From Marinilabiliaceae bacterium JC040 (GTDB taxonomy: Bacteria; Bacteroidota; Bacteroidia; Bacteroidales; Marinifilaceae), in the NCBI GenBank assembly GCA_022496785.1, contig SNAP01000002.1, positions 310,001 through 374,000 of the forward strand: a stretch of DNA of 64,000 nucleotides, read 5' to 3'. Of the stretch, positions 35,679-44,963 are shown piece by piece. The notes beneath the pieces were generated by a model, which was given only the letters and a program-made list of their open reading frames with translations, searched no databases and was not told where the DNA came from. The translations under genes and the position numbers were made by a program. Within the stretch, counting starts at the first letter, position 1. Each line of letters begins with the position of its first letter.

Positions 35679-38600
35679 TTAAAAATTAATACTTAAACCA
35701 AATCTCATAACTAAAGATGTTGGTAATGTATATCCATAACTTTTTCCAGAGAAACTAATTTCTGGATCTCCAGACTTATAATCTGAAATTGAGAAAATAT
35801 TATCAAATGTTGTATATAATCTAAAAGAATCTATTCCTAAAGAATCACAGAATCCATGTGGGAAAGTATATCCCATTGATATATTTTTTAGCTTAATAAA
35901 AGCCCCATTAACTAACCATCTTGAAGATGCACTAGCAGATTTATTTGTATTCGCAAATCTAAATCTTGGAATTTCTGTATGTCTATTCTCTGGTGTCCAT
36001 GCATTTAATGCATCTGTACTCAAATTTGCTAACTTAGAAGAACCGTCATGCATAAATCTTTTATATCTTCCATCATAAATTTTATGACCTGAAGCACCAA
36101 TAAATTGAAAAGAAAAATCAAATCCAGATAATTCAAAAGTATTTGTAAAACCCCAATATAAAGAAGGAACAGATTTTCCTAATTTATACTTTGGTGCATG
36201 CGAATATCTATTCGTTACGTATCTACCATCTATCATCATCTTCTTACCTGTAACATCATCTATTCCTGAAGATTTATCACAAAACCACAAAGGATCTCCA
36301 TTATCTGGATTAACTCCTGCCCATTCTTTTAAATAAAAATCATATCTAGATCCACCAACTTCCCATATCTTTGTACTAAAGATTGAGCGTTTTACTGGCA
36401 TACTTGTTATCTCATTATAGACAGTAGAAATTGTTGCATTAGCATTCCATTTTATACTTCCTGTTAATATTTTTCCTTTTAGAGAAAATTCATATCCAGT
36501 ATTATACATTTCTCCAATATTCTTCAATATAGAATTGAAACCTGTTGTAATAGGAGTAGGTACATCAAATAAAAGACCATCAGTATTTCTATAATACCAT
36601 TCTATAGTACCAGAAAGTCTTGATCCATAAAACAAATCAAAATCTACACCTACAGATAAATTATTTGACTGTTCCCAACCTAAGTTAATATTAGGCAAAC
36701 CTGTATGCACTATACCTGTTCTTCCTCCATAATTTGCACCAAAAGAAAAATAATTTCCATATTGATATGAATTTACTGCATTAGTTCCTAATACTCCATA
36801 CGACCCTCTAAATTTTAAATTATTCATCCAAGGTATATCTAAAAGAAAAGATTCTTCAGATATTCTCCACGACCAACCTAAAGACCAGAAATTACCCCAT
36901 CTATTATTTGGTCCAAATTTTGATGAACCATCTCGTCTAAAAGATGCTGTTATAAAATATTTCTTATGGAAGTTATATTCAAAATTACTTATATAAGAAA
37001 GCATCGAAGTCTCTGTAGTTGAAGAACCTACTTCCTTAGGAGTACTTCCAGATGATAATTCTGTAGATAAATCACCAATTGGATAACCTTTTGCTTCTCC
37101 ATAGAAACTCTCGTAAGTATATTTATTAGACTCAAAACCTAAAAACATATTAAAGTTATTATCTCCTAATCTAAACTTATAATTTAATGAAGTAAGAAAT
37201 GTCCAATCTCTTGCATGCCAAGTACTTCTTTGAGACAAACCTTTTTCTGTTTGTCCTGAACCATGAAAAGGATTTTGCCAATATGAACCTTTATTAGTTG
37301 TGATATTTCCAGCTCCTCTTGCTATATATGTCATACCGTCAATCAACTTTACCTCTAATGTAGGCGATATAAATGTTGTATAATAATACGAATTATCTTT
37401 ATCCATCTCCATTAAAGCTAATGGATTATAATCTTGGTAATTATAATTTGTCCAATCCCAAATTTTATTTCCATTCTCATCTAAACGATAAACATATTTG
37501 AAATTTCCTGTACTAGGATCTATTGTTCTAGTACCTGAATATATTGGTGCAACTGGAGATAATACATATGATAGATATAAATGGTTGGTTTCTGTTGCAC
37601 TAGTAGCAGAAGATGTAGACCCCTCACTATATTTTACACTTGCATTAATACTTAATGTAATTCTGTCATTTAAATCAGCTTTTAAATTAAAACGAGAATT
37701 AATTCCCTTTGAATTTATAGGACTAATATTTCCATTATAATTATATGCTTTTGCTGATACACTATAATTGGCTTTTGAAGAACCTCCTTGCATAGAAATA
37801 AAAACTTCATCTTTACTTGCCATCTTTAAAGCTCTATTTTTCCAATCAGAATTATATAATAATTTTGCCTTACTATCTAATTCCCATTTTCCGCTAGAAT
37901 TCTTCTTATAAGGTCTATTAATATTATATGGATTAAATTTTATATTACTCATCAAATCATCATAATCATAATTTGCTCCCTGAAGATGTAATTTAAAATA
38001 TTGACTAGCATCCATAATATCCCAATCAGGTTCAATCAATTTTTCTACAGTCTTTTCATATTTTACTGTAAGCATTGGATTTGTATCACGTTCTCCCAAT
38101 TTTGTACTTATAATTATTACTCCATTTGCTCCTCGTGATCCGTATAGTGCAGTTGAAGATGCATCTTTAAGTACTGAGATTGATTGTATTTCTTCGTCAT
38201 TAGGGTATGGAGCATCTATAACCCCATCTACAACATAAAGTGGAGAAGAAGATGCATCCAAGGAACCAAATCCTCTAATTCTTACACTTTCTCCCATAAC
38301 CTGAACACCTGCTACATTTCCTTGAATTTTTTTTGCTACAGATCCTGATGATCTTAATACTTCCTTATCACTAACAACTGAAGCAGAACCAGTATAAGAT
38401 TCTTTATCTGCTGTACCATATGCAACAACCATAACCTCGTCAATCAAAACACGATTATCTTTCATTACAATATTTATGACTTTCTGTATTCCCACTTTTA
38501 CCTTTTGAGTTACCATTCCCATGAAAGAAAATTCCAATATATCATCATTAGAAACTTTCATTTTCCATTTTCCATCGATATTGGTAATAGCTCCACCAGG

Positions 38601-38741
38601 CTTTCCTACCCTTGATACAGAAACTCCTGGCAAACCTAATCCAGATTTATCTACAACTGTACCCTTAACTAACCTTGTTTGTGCATAGCAAGATATACTC
38701 AACAACATAAATGTTGTTAACAAAACAATCAGTTTCTTCAT
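35679..38741 (-). CDS. SusC/RagA TonB-linked outer-membrane transporter, pair 3
   Basis: The 1020-residue protein has a signal peptide, the carboxypeptidase-regulatory-like domain (GTVVDKSGLGLPGVSVSRVG), a TonB box region (DEVMVVAYGTADKESYTG), a plug with VRIRGFGSLDASSSPLYVV and a barrel ending LSINF. Together with pairs 4 and 5 it forms a subfamily that shares WQNPFHGSGQTE and DYKSGDPEISFSG. It differs from pairs 4 and 5 more than those two differ from each other. No signalling domain is present. Confidence 0.95.
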   Translation of the reverse strand: MKKLIVLLTTFMLLSISCYAQTRLVKGTVVDKSGLGLPGVSVSRVGKPGGAITNIDGKWKMKVSNDDILEFSFMGMVTQKVKVGIQKVINIVMKDNRVLIDEVMVVAYGTADKESYTGSASVVSDKEVLRSSGSVAKKIQGNVAGVQVMGESVRIRGFGSLDASSSPLYVVDGVIDAPYPNDEEIQSISVLKDASSTALYGSRGANGVIIISTKLGERDTNPMLTVKYEKTVEKLIEPDWDIMDASQYFKLHLQGANYDYDDLMSNIKFNPYNINRPYKKNSSGKWELDSKAKLLYNSDWKNRALKMASKDEVFISMQGGSSKANYSVSAKAYNYNGNISPINSKGINSRFNLKADLNDRITLSINASVKYSEGSTSSATSATETNHLYLSYVLSPVAPIYSGTRTIDPSTGNFKYVYRLDENGNKIWDWTNYNYQDYNPLALMEMDKDNSYYYTTFISPTLEVKLIDGMTYIARGAGNITTNKGSYWQNPFHGSGQTEKGLSQRSTWHARDWTFLTSLNYKFRLGDNNFNMFLGFESNKYTYESFYGEAKGYPIGDLSTELSSGSTPKEVGSSTTETSMLSYISNFEYNFHKKYFITASFRRDGSSKFGPNNRWGNFWSLGWSWRISEESFLLDIPWMNNLKFRGSYGVLGTNAVNSYQYGNYFSFGANYGGRTGIVHTGLPNINLGWEQSNNLSVGVDFDLFYGSRLSGTIEWYYRNTDGLLFDVPTPITTGFNSILKNIGEMYNTGYEFSLKGKILTGSIKWNANATISTVYNEITSMPVKRSIFSTKIWEVGGSRYDFYLKEWAGVNPDNGDPLWFCDKSSGIDDVTGKKMMIDGRYVTNRYSHAPKYKLGKSVPSLYWGFTNTFELSGFDFSFQFIGASGHKIYDGRYKRFMHDGSSKLANLSTDALNAWTPENRHTEIPRFRFANTNKSASASSRWLVNGAFIKLKNISMGYTFPHGFCDSLGIDSFRLYTTFDNIFSISDYKSGDPEISFSGKSYGYTLPTSLVMRFGLSINF

Positions 38742-38742
38742 A

Positions 38743-38801
38743 CTTTAGTTAATTTAAGTTAAAATATTTAGCAATTATTATCCTTAATGGCGCCGAAGTT
38801 A
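38743..38801 (-). promoter_or_regulatory. Leader repeat and -7 element of susC pair 3
   Basis: The minus strand carries the tandem leader repeat (38743-38762) and TAACTTCG (38794-38801), 52 bases before the start codon, at the same place as in pairs 2, 4 and 5. No -33 TTG is found at 19-21 bases, so this promoter is weaker. Confidence 0.4.
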
Positions 38802-38959
38802 ATAATTATATTTCTAAAAGATATACAATTAGTAAAATTATTATGCATTATCAAGCTTTTATAATTAACCTCTATTAACTCTTAGACTAAGTAAAGTGGT
38901 AAATAAATTCAAATCTTAAGTATTTTTTATATTTTTATAAAAACCTAAAAAAATAAAGA

Positions 38960-39700
38960 ATGAAAAAAAAAATCATCTATTTTGCTATTGCTAGCACACT
39001 TACATTATGCGCATGCAATAAAAAAAGTAACACAGAAACTCAATCTCAAGGAGACGTTTACATTAGTGTGAAAATTGAAAATAATGTAACAAAATATGCA
39101 CTAGGAGCTTTTGCTGAAGCGAATTACATTATTAATAAATCTAAATTTATTGACTCAGAAGGAAAAGAATATATTTTAAAAGAATATGGTAAGTCTGGAA
39201 CTGTCTTTAAATACACTTCAGATAAATATTCAACAAGCAAACCTAAAAGTGGGAATTATAAATTTGAAATTAACATTAAAGATGAAGGAAATCAACTGAA
39301 AACCAATTCTTTATCAGAAGAAATAATTGAACCTAGTAAAATTAATTTAGCTGAAATTAGAAATTCTAACGGGTATAAACGCCTATACATAAATTTCAAT
39401 CAACTTACAAAAGCAACAAAATATAAAGTAGAACTTTTCGACGATAAAGATAATCTTTTATTTATAAGTCCTCTACTGAGTCCAGTATATGATTCAGATA
39501 ATAAATTGAAAGAAAACACTTCGATTTCTATTAACGAAGCAAAAGAAATTGATGAAAATAACATAAGTAGAACAGGATGGCTAAATTCATCATACAAATT
39601 ATATAGCATAAAGAAAGTCAGAATTTATAGTTATTTAAAAGAAGAAAATAGCGATCTCACCCAATCAATTTCAGAATGTGAATATTTAATTTCAGAATAA
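38960..39700 (+). CDS. Lipoprotein, member B of a two-gene family linked to SusCD pairs
   Basis: The 246-residue protein has a lipoprotein signal (MKKKIIYFAIASTLTLCAC) and is a paralog of the lipoprotein at 28072-28818. Shared points are SGNYKFEINIKDEG versus SGIYNFETIIKGED, YKVELFDDKDNLLFISPL versus YRIDLIDKDRNVIFSSEP, and SRTGWLNSSYKLYSIKKVRI versus GLKGWINKDLYITDAIEVKI. The C-terminal half is probably a fibronectin-III-like sandwich. It is divergent from susC of pair 3 and convergent with susD of pair 4. Its function is unknown to me. Confidence 0.8.
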   Translation: MKKKIIYFAIASTLTLCACNKKSNTETQSQGDVYISVKIENNVTKYALGAFAEANYIINKSKFIDSEGKEYILKEYGKSGTVFKYTSDKYSTSKPKSGNYKFEINIKDEGNQLKTNSLSEEIIEPSKINLAEIRNSNGYKRLYINFNQLTKATKYKVELFDDKDNLLFISPLLSPVYDSDNKLKENTSISINEAKEIDENNISRTGWLNSSYKLYSIKKVRIYSYLKEENSDLTQSISECEYLISE

Positions 39701-39733
39701 AAAAAAGCCTAGGTACAGAAACCTAGGCTTTTT
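39701..39733. terminator. Bidirectional intrinsic terminator
   Basis: The stem aaaaagcctaggt with its complement and a 6-base loop (39715-39720) is flanked by A and T tracts. It serves the lipoprotein gene and susD of pair 4. Confidence 0.9.
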
Positions 39734-39754
39734 AAATTTATAATTAATAGATTA

Positions 39755-41500
39755 CTATTTTCTATCATTACTAATATTTGGGTTAGCATCAACCTCACTT
39801 TGTGGAGCTTTGAAAACTAATCTTTCCGAATTTGCTGGTATATTAACTTTACCACCAGCATAATGTCCAGTCCCTGGTAAATCTCTTGTTACACCAATAC
39901 CTAAACGTAATATATCTCTAAATCTATGACCTTCACCAAGAAGTTCTTTACGTCTTTCTTTTAAGATTAGATTTATCAAATCAGTTCCTGTATATAGTAA
40001 TTCATTTTCAAAAACCTTATCAAAAGTTGTTGAATTATCTCCTACTTCAGCTAATTCTGCAGCATTTCCTGCATACCACATACGTGAAGCAATTAGTTTC
40101 CAATTGTCAATAGCTTCTTTAGTCTTTCCAAGTCTTGCATCACATTCAGCAATTGTTAATACCATCTCTGAAGCTCTGATATATGTATAATCTCCTAAAG
40201 CAAGAGTACCTCTATCATTTCCCATAACTCTATCTTTTCTTGGGAATTTACCATACATATAGTATCCACACTTTTTAGCAGCTTTACAATTTGGAGTATA
40301 AGAATATTTCACTGTCTTAAAGAAAGAAGCATCAAAGTTTTTATACTCATTCATTAATTTAGAATAAGTTAATGGAACCCATTTTCCACTTACTTTAGTC
40401 CAACCAATCACCTCACCTACGAAGAATGCTTGACGCATATCACCATAAGTTTTATAAGTGTCAGTTCCACCTACAGTAAATTTCTTAGTTATAGTTTTAA
40501 ACCAATCATTACCTTCAACAATTCTTAAATCAGCAACAAAATCATCTGCCATTCCATCATAATTATCATGGAAAGAATGGAATACTCTCCATTTAGACAT
40601 TTTGTTTTTATCAATACCAAATGTTAAAATAGATTCACTATTTTGTTCAGAAAGTCCACCTTCCCAATAAGCCTTTTGACTCATTAAAGATGTTCCGATA
40701 ATAGCAGCTTCTGCTTCAGCTTTTGCTAATGGTAAATATTTCTTTTCTGTAGTTATATTTCCTACTTCTCCAGCCATATCTAAATAGATTCTTGATAAAA
40801 CAGCATGAGCTGCTTGTTCAGTTATCCTGAATGGACTAGCACTACCTAAATTATTTAAACCTAAAGCAATTGCGTCCTTAATATCCTTAATTGCTTTTGT
40901 ATAAATCTCTTCAACAGTATTTCTTTTTATATAAGTAATATCGTCTGGATCTTTAGGATTATATAATAACTTATCTACATATGGATTTGCTTTATAAGAT
41001 TTATCTTCTCTATAAGCTTTACCAAAGAATCTAGCGATATCTGTCATTACCATTCCTCTAATAACCAAAGCTTCAGCTTTATATCGTTTTGCAACAGCTT
41101 CATCAAGATCTATAACTTTAGATAAATCTCTATTTAATAAATTGTCACAAATCTCAACTGCATAATACGCCTCCGACCATAACTGCCATGGTGCAGAATT
41201 ATTTGCATCTGAAGTAAAAGAATATTCTGCAGGGTAAACCTGATACCATTTATTTCCGAATACCATATCTTCACCAAGAATATCTCCTAATAAAGGTAAA
41301 AACATTGTATATAGTGATCCACCAGATCTATATGCTAATTGGCTATACATACCATTCATATATGCAGCTAGCGTTTTATCATTTTTAAATGCCATTTCGC
41401 CTGATAGACGAGATGTTGGCTCTTTTTTCAATATGCTATCTGAACATGATGAAGCAATAAGAGCAAACAAACAGACAAAAACTAATATTTTATTTTTCAT
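39755..41500 (-). CDS. SusD-like nutrient-binding lipoprotein, pair 4
   Basis: The 581-residue lipoprotein has the signal MKNKILVFVCLFALIASSC. It aligns along most of its length with the SusD of pairs 3 and 5: GDILGEDMVFGNKWY, FHDNYDGMADDFVADLRIVEGNDWFKTI, YMYGKFPRKDRVMG and LILKERRKELLGEGHRFRDI. It follows its SusC by 13 bases. Confidence 0.94.
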   Translation of the reverse strand: MKNKILVFVCLFALIASSCSDSILKKEPTSRLSGEMAFKNDKTLAAYMNGMYSQLAYRSGGSLYTMFLPLLGDILGEDMVFGNKWYQVYPAEYSFTSDANNSAPWQLWSEAYYAVEICDNLLNRDLSKVIDLDEAVAKRYKAEALVIRGMVMTDIARFFGKAYREDKSYKANPYVDKLLYNPKDPDDITYIKRNTVEEIYTKAIKDIKDAIALGLNNLGSASPFRITEQAAHAVLSRIYLDMAGEVGNITTEKKYLPLAKAEAEAAIIGTSLMSQKAYWEGGLSEQNSESILTFGIDKNKMSKWRVFHSFHDNYDGMADDFVADLRIVEGNDWFKTITKKFTVGGTDTYKTYGDMRQAFFVGEVIGWTKVSGKWVPLTYSKLMNEYKNFDASFFKTVKYSYTPNCKAAKKCGYYMYGKFPRKDRVMGNDRGTLALGDYTYIRASEMVLTIAECDARLGKTKEAIDNWKLIASRMWYAGNAAELAEVGDNSTTFDKVFENELLYTGTDLINLILKERRKELLGEGHRFRDILRLGIGVTRDLPGTGHYAGGKVNIPANSERLVFKAPQSEVDANPNISNDRK

Positions 41501-41513
41501 ATCTATTTATTCA

Positions 41514-44500
41514 TTAAAAGTTAATATTTATACCAAAACGTAATGTTGTTGATGTAGGCATAGTATATCCGGCACTAACACCTGATAAACTAATTTCAGG
41601 ATCACCTGATTTATAATCTGAAATTGAATATAAATTATCAACAGTAGCATAAATACGTAAATTTGTTAATTTCAAAGATTTAGCAATATTTCTAGGAAGT
41701 GTATATCCTAAAGTTATATTCTTAAGCTTAACAAATGTTCCATCCACTAACCATCTTGAAGATGTATAACTTGATTTATTAGTACCAGAGAAAGTGAATT
41801 TTGGTAATTTACTATCCTTATTATTTGGTGTCCATGCATCTAAAGCATCAACGCAAAGGTTTCCAACTTTACCAGAACCATCATGCATAAATGTCTTATA
41901 ACGACCATCATAAATTTTATGCCCCCAAGCTCCAATTAATTGGAATGAGAAATCAAAAGCTTTATATTCAAATGAATTTGTTAATCCCCAGAATGCTTTT
42001 GGAGTAGATTGACCTAAATTATACTTTGGTGCATTAGAATATGAATTTGTTACATATCTACCATCCTTCATTATATATTTTCCAGCTGCATCTTTGATTC
42101 CTTTATCTTTCTCACAGAACCATAATGGATCACCGTTTTCTCTATTAACTCCAGCCCATTCTCTTATATAATAATCGTATCTAGAACCACCTTCAATCCA
42201 TCTTTTAGTTCCAGTGATATATTGTTTCACAGGTAAAGATGTAATCTTATTCTTAACTGTTGAAATAGTTGCATTTGTATTCCATTTCAAATCTCCAGTT
42301 AATATTTTTCCGTTTAATTCAACTTCAATACCAGTATTATGCATTTCACCAATATTCTTAAGAATAGAAGGGAAACCTGTTGTAACAGGAAGCGTTACAT
42401 CATATAATAAACCATCAGTATTTTTATAATACCATTCAACAGTACCTGTTAAACGAGAACCTCCAAATAAATCAAAATCTACACCAGCAGAATAATTATC
42501 AGATTGTTCCCATCCTAAAATTTCATTAGGTAAACCTGTATGAGAAAAACCAGTCGCTCCCATATAATTTGCTCCCATTGAATAATAATCTCCAAATTTA
42601 TAGTCACCAATACTATTAGTTCCTAATACACCGTAAGAAGCTCTTAATTTAAGATTGTTTATCCATTCAATATCAGATAAGAAAGCCTCTTGTGACATTC
42701 TCCATGAACCACCAATTGACCAGAAATTACCCCATCTATTATCAGGACCAAATTTAGAAGATCCATCTCTACGATAAGAAGCTGAAATATAATATTTCTC
42801 TAATAAATTATATTGGAAATTTGTAATATATGAAATCATTGCTTGCTCTGAAGTAGATGAACCCACTTTCTTAGGTTCAGCACCAACAGATAATTCAGTT
42901 GTAATATCTCCTAATGGATAATCTTTAGCTTGACCGTAGAAATATTCATAATCTCTATCATTAACCTCATATCCTAAGAATACATTAAAATGATGATCAT
43001 TTGCTACATCAAATTTATATTTTAAAGATGTATGGAAGTTCCAATCTCTTGTATGACTAGTACTTCTTTGAGATAAACCAGTTTCTGTTTGTCCTGAACC
43101 ATGGAAAGGATTTTGCCAATAATCTCCTTTACTTGTACCAAAATAAACTGATCCTCTAGCTGTATAGACTAAACCATCAATTATCTTAACATCAATTTGT
43201 GGAGCTACATAAGCAGAGAAAGAATAAGATTTATCCCAATCCATTTTCATTAATGCTAGAGGATTATAATCTTTATAATTAGGATTTCCCCAATCCCACA
43301 TTCTTTTTCCTGTTTTATCTAAATCATATACATATTTATATAATCCTGATGCAGGATCCATAGTTCTTGTTCCAGCATATATAGGAGCTGCAGGAGATAA
43401 TACATACGACAAGTATAATTGATTATTCTCATTAGCTTTTGAAGTATATGAAGAACCTCCTTCTGAATATCCAATTCTTGAATTTAAAGTAACACTTACT
43501 CTATCACTCAATTCAGATTTAAAATTAAAACGTGTGTTTACACCTTTAGAAAAACTAGTCTCAGTGTGACCTTTATAATCAAAAGCCTTAGCAGACCAGT
43601 GATAGTTTGTTGTTTCTGTACCACCTGAAACAGCAACATAAACTTGATCTTCTTGAGAAACTTTTAATGCTTTTTCTTTCCAATTTGAATTATACAATAA
43701 TTTAGCTTTAGGATCTAAAACCCACTCACCCTTTGCATTTTGCTTATATGGTTGATCCATATTATAAGGATTATGAGTAATATTTTTCAAAGTTTGAGTA
43801 TAATCATAACCAGCACCTTGGAAATGCATCTTAAAATATTGACCAGCATCCATAATATCCCATTGTGGTTCGATCAATTTATTATATGTCTTTTCATACT
43901 TCACAGTAAACATAGGCTTAGAATCCTTACTACCTTTTTTAGATTGGATAATAATAACTCCATTCGCACCTCTAGATCCATAAAGAGCTGTAGATGCAGC
44001 ATCCTTCAATACTGTTATTGTTTCAATATCTTCGTCATTAGGTTTTGGAGCACCTACTACACCGTCAACTACATATAAAGGAGTTGCACCTGCAGATAAA
44101 GAACCGAAACCTCTAATTCTAATATCACCACCAATTACTTGAACTCCAGCAACTTTACCTTGTAGCTTCTTACCTACAGAACCAGCAATTTTTACAACAT
44201 CTTCTTTCTTAACTGAAGTAGCAGAACCAGTAAATGATTCTTTCTTAGCTGTACCATATGCTACAACCATAACTTCATCAACTAATACTCTGTCCTCTTT
44301 AAGAACAACATTAATGATTTTTTTTGTTCCCACCTTTATCTTCTGAGTAACCATACCCATAGAAGAAAACTCTAAGACATCATTATTATTCACTTGTAAT
44401 GTCCACTTACCTTCGATATCAGTACTCGCACCAGCTGTTGTTCCTACAATAGAAACAGAAACACCTGGCAAAGCAAGTCCTGATTTGTCAGTTACAGTAC

Positions 44501-44579
44501 CCGACACTGTTCGTGTCTGCGCTAGTACTGAAAACCCTAATAGCAACATACATGCTATTAATCCAATCAGTTTTTTCAT
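41514..44579 (-). CDS. SusC/RagA TonB-linked outer-membrane transporter, pair 4
   Basis: The 1021-residue protein shows a signal peptide (MKKLIGLIACMLLLGFSVLAQ), carboxypeptidase-regulatory-like domain, TonB box region (DEVMVVAYGTAKKESFTG), a plug with IRIRGFGSLSAGATPLYVV, and a barrel ending GININF. The plug and the C-terminal strands are almost the same as those of pair 5, with most differences in the barrel loops, as expected after duplication followed by change of ligand specificity or surface variation. Confidence 0.95.
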   Translation of the reverse strand: MKKLIGLIACMLLLGFSVLAQTRTVSGTVTDKSGLALPGVSVSIVGTTAGASTDIEGKWTLQVNNNDVLEFSSMGMVTQKIKVGTKKIINVVLKEDRVLVDEVMVVAYGTAKKESFTGSATSVKKEDVVKIAGSVGKKLQGKVAGVQVIGGDIRIRGFGSLSAGATPLYVVDGVVGAPKPNDEDIETITVLKDAASTALYGSRGANGVIIIQSKKGSKDSKPMFTVKYEKTYNKLIEPQWDIMDAGQYFKMHFQGAGYDYTQTLKNITHNPYNMDQPYKQNAKGEWVLDPKAKLLYNSNWKEKALKVSQEDQVYVAVSGGTETTNYHWSAKAFDYKGHTETSFSKGVNTRFNFKSELSDRVSVTLNSRIGYSEGGSSYTSKANENNQLYLSYVLSPAAPIYAGTRTMDPASGLYKYVYDLDKTGKRMWDWGNPNYKDYNPLALMKMDWDKSYSFSAYVAPQIDVKIIDGLVYTARGSVYFGTSKGDYWQNPFHGSGQTETGLSQRSTSHTRDWNFHTSLKYKFDVANDHHFNVFLGYEVNDRDYEYFYGQAKDYPLGDITTELSVGAEPKKVGSSTSEQAMISYITNFQYNLLEKYYISASYRRDGSSKFGPDNRWGNFWSIGGSWRMSQEAFLSDIEWINNLKLRASYGVLGTNSIGDYKFGDYYSMGANYMGATGFSHTGLPNEILGWEQSDNYSAGVDFDLFGGSRLTGTVEWYYKNTDGLLYDVTLPVTTGFPSILKNIGEMHNTGIEVELNGKILTGDLKWNTNATISTVKNKITSLPVKQYITGTKRWIEGGSRYDYYIREWAGVNRENGDPLWFCEKDKGIKDAAGKYIMKDGRYVTNSYSNAPKYNLGQSTPKAFWGLTNSFEYKAFDFSFQLIGAWGHKIYDGRYKTFMHDGSGKVGNLCVDALDAWTPNNKDSKLPKFTFSGTNKSSYTSSRWLVDGTFVKLKNITLGYTLPRNIAKSLKLTNLRIYATVDNLYSISDYKSGDPEISLSGVSAGYTMPTSTTLRFGININF

Positions 44580-44580
44580 T

Positions 44581-44660
44581 CTTTGTTAATTTTAGTTAAA
44601 ACAATTCCGTTATTCAATCTTTAGGATACGAATATATAAAAAAATGTAAACAAACACCAA
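44581..44660 (-). promoter_or_regulatory. Leader repeat and promoter of susC pair 4
   Basis: The minus strand has TTG (44658-44660), 21 bases, TATATTCG (44629-44636), then the degenerate leader repeat (44581-44600) next to the start codon. The -7 element is 49 bases before the start. Confidence 0.5.
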
Positions 44661-44900
44661 GATGTTTTAACATTTTTATGTCAATATATGTAAATTTTAA
44701 ATCGAATTACATCATTATTGTTAACTTTTATTAACTCTACAAAACACCTAACTGACTGTTTTTATAATACTTACATAGTTATACATTAGATTACATACGC
44801 TAACATTTCTTCATAATATGTGAAATTAATTATTTTTTACATATCAGTCAGAAAAAGGAACTATTTAATGCAAAAAACTAGGAAAATGGAAATATTATAG
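44661..44900. other. AT-rich intergenic DNA between pairs 4 and 5
   Basis: No gene, RNA or repeat is seen in these 240 bases. They separate the promoter of pair 4 from the terminator of pair 5. Confidence 0.5.
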
Positions 44901-44938
44901 AAAAAAAAGAAGCTATCTCAAAAGAGATAACTTCTTTA
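44901..44938 (-). terminator. Intrinsic terminator after SusD of pair 5
   Basis: On the minus strand aaagaagttatctc pairs with gagatagcttcttt (one mismatch) and is followed by a run of eight T. Confidence 0.88.
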
Positions 44939-44963
44939 ATTATTTAGGATATATTATAGATTA

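Noticed and set aside
43740-44078. 112-codon plus-strand frame inside susC of pair 4
   Set aside because: It is the complement of a conserved plug region and has no own signals.
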